Positions 50,157 through 53,570 of a DNA stretch of 53,570 nt are shown here, piece by piece (within the stretch, counting starts at the first letter, position 1; the number at the start of each line of letters is the position of its first letter). The DNA lies in contig NZ_JSEF01000013.1 in the NCBI RefSeq assembly GCF_000805675.1, positions 1-53,570 of the forward strand, read 5' to 3'. A program made the translations under genes and the position numbers. The notes under the pieces are model-generated. The model worked only from the letters and a program-made list of their open reading frames with translations, was not told the origin of the DNA and made no database searches. Origin of the DNA: Corynebacterium minutissimum (GTDB taxonomy: Bacteria; Actinomycetota; Actinomycetes; Mycobacteriales; Mycobacteriaceae).

Positions 50157-51227
50157 TCACACGCTGAGTTGCGCGTAGGCGGCACGCACTTCGTCGTCGG
50201 AAGCGTCTTCGATGCGCGTCGTCTTCCCGATAGCGGTCAAGGCTACAAAGCGGATCTGGCCGTCGCGATTCTTCTTGTCATGGCGCATAGCGTCAAGCAA
50301 TTCCTCGAAGTGCCCTTGCTCATACGTCGTGGGCAGCCCTACAGAGGTGAGGATATCGCGATGCGTCTGGACCAGCTCAGCGCTGATGAGACCGCGAGCG
50401 CGCGATAGATGGGCAATGAACATCATGCCCACCGCAACTGCGCGTCCGTGGCGCCAGATGTAGTTTTCACGGCGCTCCACGGCATGGCCGAAGGTATGCC
50501 CGTAGTTGAGGGTTTCCCGCAAGCCAGATTCCTTAAGGTCCTGGCCCACAACGTGTGCCTTCACGGCGATGGAACGCTCAATTAGTTCGGGCAGGAAACC
50601 GTCCGGATCAAGGCAAGACACTGGATTATCGAGGTATCGCTCGATAATCACGGGATCGTGAATGAAGCCGGTCTTGATGATTTCAGCTGACCCCACCACG
50701 ATTTCATCCTCCGGCAGAGTGCGCAGCCGATCCAGATCCACAAATACCGAGTCAGGTTCGTGGAATGCACCCACGAGGTTCTTACCGGCGGCGGTATTGA
50801 TGCCGGTCTTCCCTCCCACTGCTGCATCCACCATGGCCAAGAGCGTCGTCGGCGCCTGGATGACGGAGATACCGCGCATCCAGGTCGCTGCCGCGAAACC
50901 GGCAAGGTCTGTCACGGCTCCACCGCCAAGACCCACGACGGCGTCGCGGCGGCTAAATCCTGCCTTGCCCAACACGTCCCAGAGGTCGGCCAAGACGTCG
51001 AGCTGCTTGGCCGCTTCGGCGTCGGGAACCTCGGCCACAGTGGCCTCCAGCCCATGTTCGGCTGCAGCGGCGGCTAAAGCTTCGGCGGCAGCAGTAAGCG
51101 GAGGCTGATGGATGATAGCTACCTTAGCGGCGCCAATGGATGCGGCGCGCTCCACGATGCTCTGACTCAAATCCGTGCCGATGGTGACGTCGTAGGGCGA
51201 TGGTCCGTTGACTGGGATGGTGTGCAT
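50157..51227 (-). CDS. aroB: 3-Dehydroquinate synthase
   Basis: NAD-dependent second step of the shikimate pathway. 356 residues; [20 protein letters not shown] is the NAD loop, and [11 protein letters not shown] with the metal His residues follows. It starts [17 protein letters not shown] and ends 44 bases before aroQ. Confidence 0.96.
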   Translation of the reverse strand: MHTIPVNGPSPYDVTIGTDLSQSIVERAASIGAAKVAIIHQPPLTAAAEALAAAAAEHGLEATVAEVPDAEAAKQLDVLADLWDVLGKAGFSRRDAVVGLGGGAVTDLAGFAAATWMRGISVIQAPTTLLAMVDAAVGGKTGINTAAGKNLVGAFHEPDSVFVDLDRLRTLPEDEIVVGSAEIIKTGFIHDPVIIERYLDNPVSCLDPDGFLPELIERSIAVKAHVVGQDLKESGLRETLNYGHTFGHAVERRENYIWRHGRAVAVGMMFIAHLSRARGLISAELVQTHRDILTSVGLPTTYEQGHFEELLDAMRHDKKNRDGQIRFVALTAIGKTTRIEDASDDEVRAAYAQLSV

Positions 51228-51267
51228 GGTGGGACGCTCCTTGTTGAATGCGGGCGCGGGGAAAGGA

Positions 51268-51777
51268 TTACAGCGATTCGAGGAAGCTCAGAATGTCGCC
51301 CACTACCTGCTGCGGGGAGCGCACTCCGGTGCGCACCTTGAGGTCAGCGACCTCCGCGTAGAGCGGACGGCGGGTTTCGAGCAGCTGGGCATAATGTGCA
51401 AGCGGGTCTGCGGAGTCGAGAACCGGGCGGTTGCTATCACCCAAGGTGCGTGCCACGCCTTCTTCTGGGGTGACATCAAGGAAGACAACGTTGAGGTTAG
51501 CCAGCAGTGTGCGCGTGGACTCAGTCAGCACGGCGCCACCGCCAAGGCTGACGACGCCTTTGGTCGTCAATGCCTCTCGGACAACCTCGGCCTCGACCTC
51601 GCGAAATGCAGGTTCGCCCAGCTCGGAGAAAACCTTTCCACAAGGTTTGTCATAGCGCGCCTCGATAAGCTCATCTGAATCCACGAGGTCGCAATTCAAT
51701 GCCCGGGCAAGGCGGCGGCCGATGGTGGATTTCCCGGCACCCGGTGGGCCGACGAGGACAACGTGTGGGGAGCTCAT
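51268..51777 (-). CDS. aroK: Shikimate kinase
   Basis: Phosphorylates shikimate. 169 residues. The P-loop [11 protein letters not shown] lies at 10-20, followed by [10 protein letters not shown] and FREVEAEV. The start overlaps the aroC stop codon by four bases. Confidence 0.96.
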   Translation of the reverse strand: MSSPHVVLVGPPGAGKSTIGRRLARALNCDLVDSDELIEARYDKPCGKVFSELGEPAFREVEAEVVREALTTKGVVSLGGGAVLTESTRTLLANLNVVFLDVTPEEGVARTLGDSNRPVLDSADPLAHYAQLLETRRPLYAEVADLKVRTGVRSPQQVVGDILSFLESL

Positions 51778-52985
51778 GCCTCACCCCACTCGAGGCGGCG
51801 CGCCACATACTCCTGGTATGAGGCAATGTTGCGCTTGGTCTCCTCCAAGGAGTCACCGCCGAATTTCTCCAGCACTGCGCGCGCGAGTACGAGTGCCACC
51901 ATGGCCTCAGCCACGACGCCGGCTGCCGGCACGGCACACACGTCTGAGCGTTGGTGAATAGCTGTCGCGGCGTCACCGGTAGTCATATCGACAGTCTTGA
52001 GTGCGCGCGGCACAGTGGAAATCGGCTTCATCGCCGCGCGCAGACGCAGGGTCTGACCATTAGTCATGCCACCTTCCAGGCCGCCCGCGCGGTTGCTTTC
52101 GCGCTCCACGCCTCCACCCGCAGGCACCATCTCATCGTGAGCTTCGCTGCCGCGACGACGAGCCTCCTCGAAACCGTCACCGACCTCGACGCCTTTGATG
52201 GCCTGGATACCCATAAGAGCTGCCGCAAGCTGTGCATCCAGGCGGTCCTCACCGGACGTGTGGGAGCCCAATCCAATGGGGAGACCCTCGACGATGACCT
52301 CCACGATGCCGCCAAGGGTATCGCCCTGCTTCTTGGCGGATTCGATCTCAGAAATCATGGACTCCTCGGCAGTCTTATCAAAGGCACGCACCGGGGAGGC
52401 ATCGATATCCTCAAGGGCATCAAAGCTGGGATGCGCACCCTCGTAAGGCTCAGAGGCACCAATGGAAATGACATGGGAGAGCACCTCGACACCAAGGGTC
52501 TCACGCAGGAAATTACGGGCCACGGTCGCGGCCGCCACACGAGCGGCCGTCTCACGGGCAGAGGAACGCTCCAGGATAGGACGCGCCTCCTCGTGTCCAA
52601 ACTTCACCATGCCGGCAAAATCAGCATGCCCCGGGCGCGGGCGGGTCAAAGGGGCGCCACGGCCGGAATTCATCGCCTTGGCTACCTCCGGATCCTCCAT
52701 ATCCAGCGCATCTGGAGACATGATGGTGGTCCACTTTGGCCACTCAGTATTGCCAATCATGATCGCAATGGGACTGCCCAGAGTTCGACCGTGGCGGATG
52801 CCGCTAAGCAGGGTGAGATCGTCAGCCTCAAATTTCATACGTGCGCCGCGACCATAGCCAAGGCGCCGCCGAGAAAGCTGGAGAGCGATGTCATTCTGAG
52901 AGACAGGCACCCCCGCCGGCATGTGCTCCATCATGGCGATGAGCGCTTGGCCGTGGGATTCACCTGCGGTAGTCCAACGAAGCAT
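51774..52985 (-). CDS. aroC: Chorismate synthase
   Basis: Last step to chorismate, FMN-dependent. 403 residues. [11 protein letters not shown] at the start, [12 protein letters not shown] and RPGHADFAG are family signatures. GATAAT ends seven bases before the ATG at 52985, suggesting a leaderless start; a second in-frame ATG at 52994 is less likely. A 480-codon open frame on the other strand is a shadow. Confidence 0.95.
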   Translation of the reverse strand: MLRWTTAGESHGQALIAMMEHMPAGVPVSQNDIALQLSRRRLGYGRGARMKFEADDLTLLSGIRHGRTLGSPIAIMIGNTEWPKWTTIMSPDALDMEDPEVAKAMNSGRGAPLTRPRPGHADFAGMVKFGHEEARPILERSSARETAARVAAATVARNFLRETLGVEVLSHVISIGASEPYEGAHPSFDALEDIDASPVRAFDKTAEESMISEIESAKKQGDTLGGIVEVIVEGLPIGLGSHTSGEDRLDAQLAAALMGIQAIKGVEVGDGFEEARRRGSEAHDEMVPAGGGVERESNRAGGLEGGMTNGQTLRLRAAMKPISTVPRALKTVDMTTGDAATAIHQRSDVCAVPAAGVVAEAMVALVLARAVLEKFGGDSLEETKRNIASYQEYVARRLEWGEA

Positions 52986-52992
52986 GCGCAAC

Positions 52993-52998
52993 ATTATC
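52993..52998 (-). promoter_or_regulatory. -10 box of the aro cluster
   Basis: GATAAT on the minus strand, seven bases before the aroC ATG. The -35 is weak. It would drive aroC-aroK-aroB-aroQ. Confidence 0.45.
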
Positions 52999-53036
52999 GC
53001 ACGCCAGGTGTGGATTTGATGCCACTGGGCTGTGTA

Positions 53037-53429
53037 TCACACCGTGTCGGGGCTGAAAATCAGGACAAGCCCAGTGGCGATCAGCATGCCAGGGCCGTGT
53101 GCCGGTGCGCGATCCCGCATCACGAGGCCCCACAGCACCGTGCTTATCGACGCCCCCATGATCGCCCCCAGAACCCCTATCACTCCCCCAACGTGGGCTG
53201 TTGCCATGCCGAGCGGGATCGCCAGCTTGAGATCCCCGCCGCCGATGCTGCCGCGCTGGGTGGCAAGCGCCAGCGCGATATAGAGCCCAGGCCATATCAA
53301 CCCAACTGGGCTGAACCACCACAGCGATATCAGCGCTGCAGGAAGAGTGAGGTAATTGGGCAGCCGCTTGAAACGGATGTCATAGATGATTAAGGCGCAC
53401 CCCCACGCCAGGAATACAAGAACCCCCAT
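53037..53429 (-). CDS. Minimal prepilin peptidase (A24 family)
   Basis: 130 residues, four or five hydrophobic segments. It has the two Asp motifs of the aspartic peptidase, YDIRFKRLPNYLT near 16-28 and GGGDLKLA near 63-70. The N-terminal methylase and cysteine domain of full-size PilD is absent. No pilin genes lie in the window, so the substrate is unknown. TAAGCT ends eight bases before the ATG. Confidence 0.85.
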   Translation of the reverse strand: MGVLVFLAWGCALIIYDIRFKRLPNYLTLPAALISLWWFSPVGLIWPGLYIALALATQRGSIGGGDLKLAIPLGMATAHVGGVIGVLGAIMGASISTVLWGLVMRDRAPAHGPGMLIATGLVLIFSPDTV

Positions 53430-53437
53430 GGGCAGCG

Positions 53438-53443
53438 AGCTTA
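53438..53443 (-). promoter_or_regulatory. -10 box of the prepilin peptidase gene
   Basis: TAAGCT on the minus strand, eight bases before the ATG, consistent with a leaderless mRNA. Confidence 0.35.
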
Positions 53444-53502
53444 CCCTGTACCAGTTCTGCGTGCGCGCCAGAAGGCTAGTGCTAGAAAGCTGCTACCAGT
53501 GT

Positions 53503-53570
53503 GATGTCTAGCGACTTTTTGGACACGGAGTCCAGGATGTTTTTGGACGGGATGTCTAGTGGCTTTTTGG
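53503..53570. repeat. Short direct repeats running off the right edge
   Basis: GATGTCTAGCGACTTTTTGG (53503-53522) and GATGTCTAGTGGCTTTTTGG (53551-53570) match at 18 of 20 positions and lie 48 bases apart. A shorter relative, GATGTTTTTGGA, lies between them (53536-53547). The cluster continues past the window. No gene is seen in 53430-53570. Confidence 0.6.

Noticed and set aside
51951..53393. 480-codon open frame on the plus strand
   Set aside because: Antisense to aroC and the prepilin peptidase gene, both with clear motifs. It is a shadow of the high-GC codon pattern.

Overview
The window is high-GC chromosomal DNA from a Corynebacterium (order Mycobacteriales, non-mycobacterial). Four things point there. 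The block order (rrn - tyrS - argGH/argRFDBJC - pheTS - rplT/rpmI/infC - uvrA - uvrB - coaE - rpsA - polA - nusB - efp - pepQ - aroQBKC) is what I know from corynebacteria. The best protein matches by eye are corynebacterial. Promoters are of the TANNNT type, and many starts look leaderless. I cannot fix the species; the C. aurimucosum/C. striatum side of the genus is only an impression.

Layout. 1-409: leader and two tandem promoters of an rRNA operon that leaves the window to the left, plus the tyrS terminator. 410-5258 (minus): tyrS, a Trm112-like mini-gene, a small membrane protein, a VWA/substrate-binding lipoprotein and a membrane-anchored binding-like protein. 5383-13918 (minus): the complete arginine route, argC-J-B-D-F-R as one tight block and argG-argH behind a separate promoter that carries an 18-bp ARG-box-like palindrome. 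14094-19221 (minus): a secreted Cys-containing protein, pheT, pheS and a TrmH/SpoU rRNA methylase. 19320-20985: an alkaline phosphatase gene broken by a 1-nt frameshift. 21199-22391: rplT, rpmI and infC (infC starts at ATC). 22658-26586: a beta-lactamase-fold lipoprotein overlapping uvrA.

26664-31665 (plus): MBL hydrolase, a DoxX-type protein with an amphipathic 11-mer repeat tail, a HelD-family RNA-polymerase-associated ATPase and an App1-type lipid phosphatase. 31736-35298 (minus): two universal stress proteins, uvrB and a DUF4259 protein. 35403-36773 (plus): a secreted DUF4185 (GH183-like) protein, probably a D-arabinan hydrolase. 36774-38957 (minus): coaE and rpsA. 39187-40445 (plus): a methyltransferase and an RDD membrane protein. 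40449-43112 (minus): polA. 43247-43323: a tRNA with anticodon CAA but class-I architecture. 43390-47215 (plus): a small secreted/membrane protein, a DUF368 (PopT-like undecaprenyl-phosphate translocase) gene and a polar amino-acid ABC transporter. 47274-53429 (minus): nusB, efp, pepQ, aroQ, aroB, aroK, aroC and a minimal prepilin peptidase. A short repeat cluster runs off the right edge.

Most of the window is housekeeping. I saw no phage, transposon, CRISPR or toxin-antitoxin genes. The best leads for something new are the class-I tRNA(CAA), the VWA/binding-protein cluster, the DoxX plus 11-mer-repeat protein, the HelD-App1 pair, the DUF4185 protein and the PopT-ABC transporter block.
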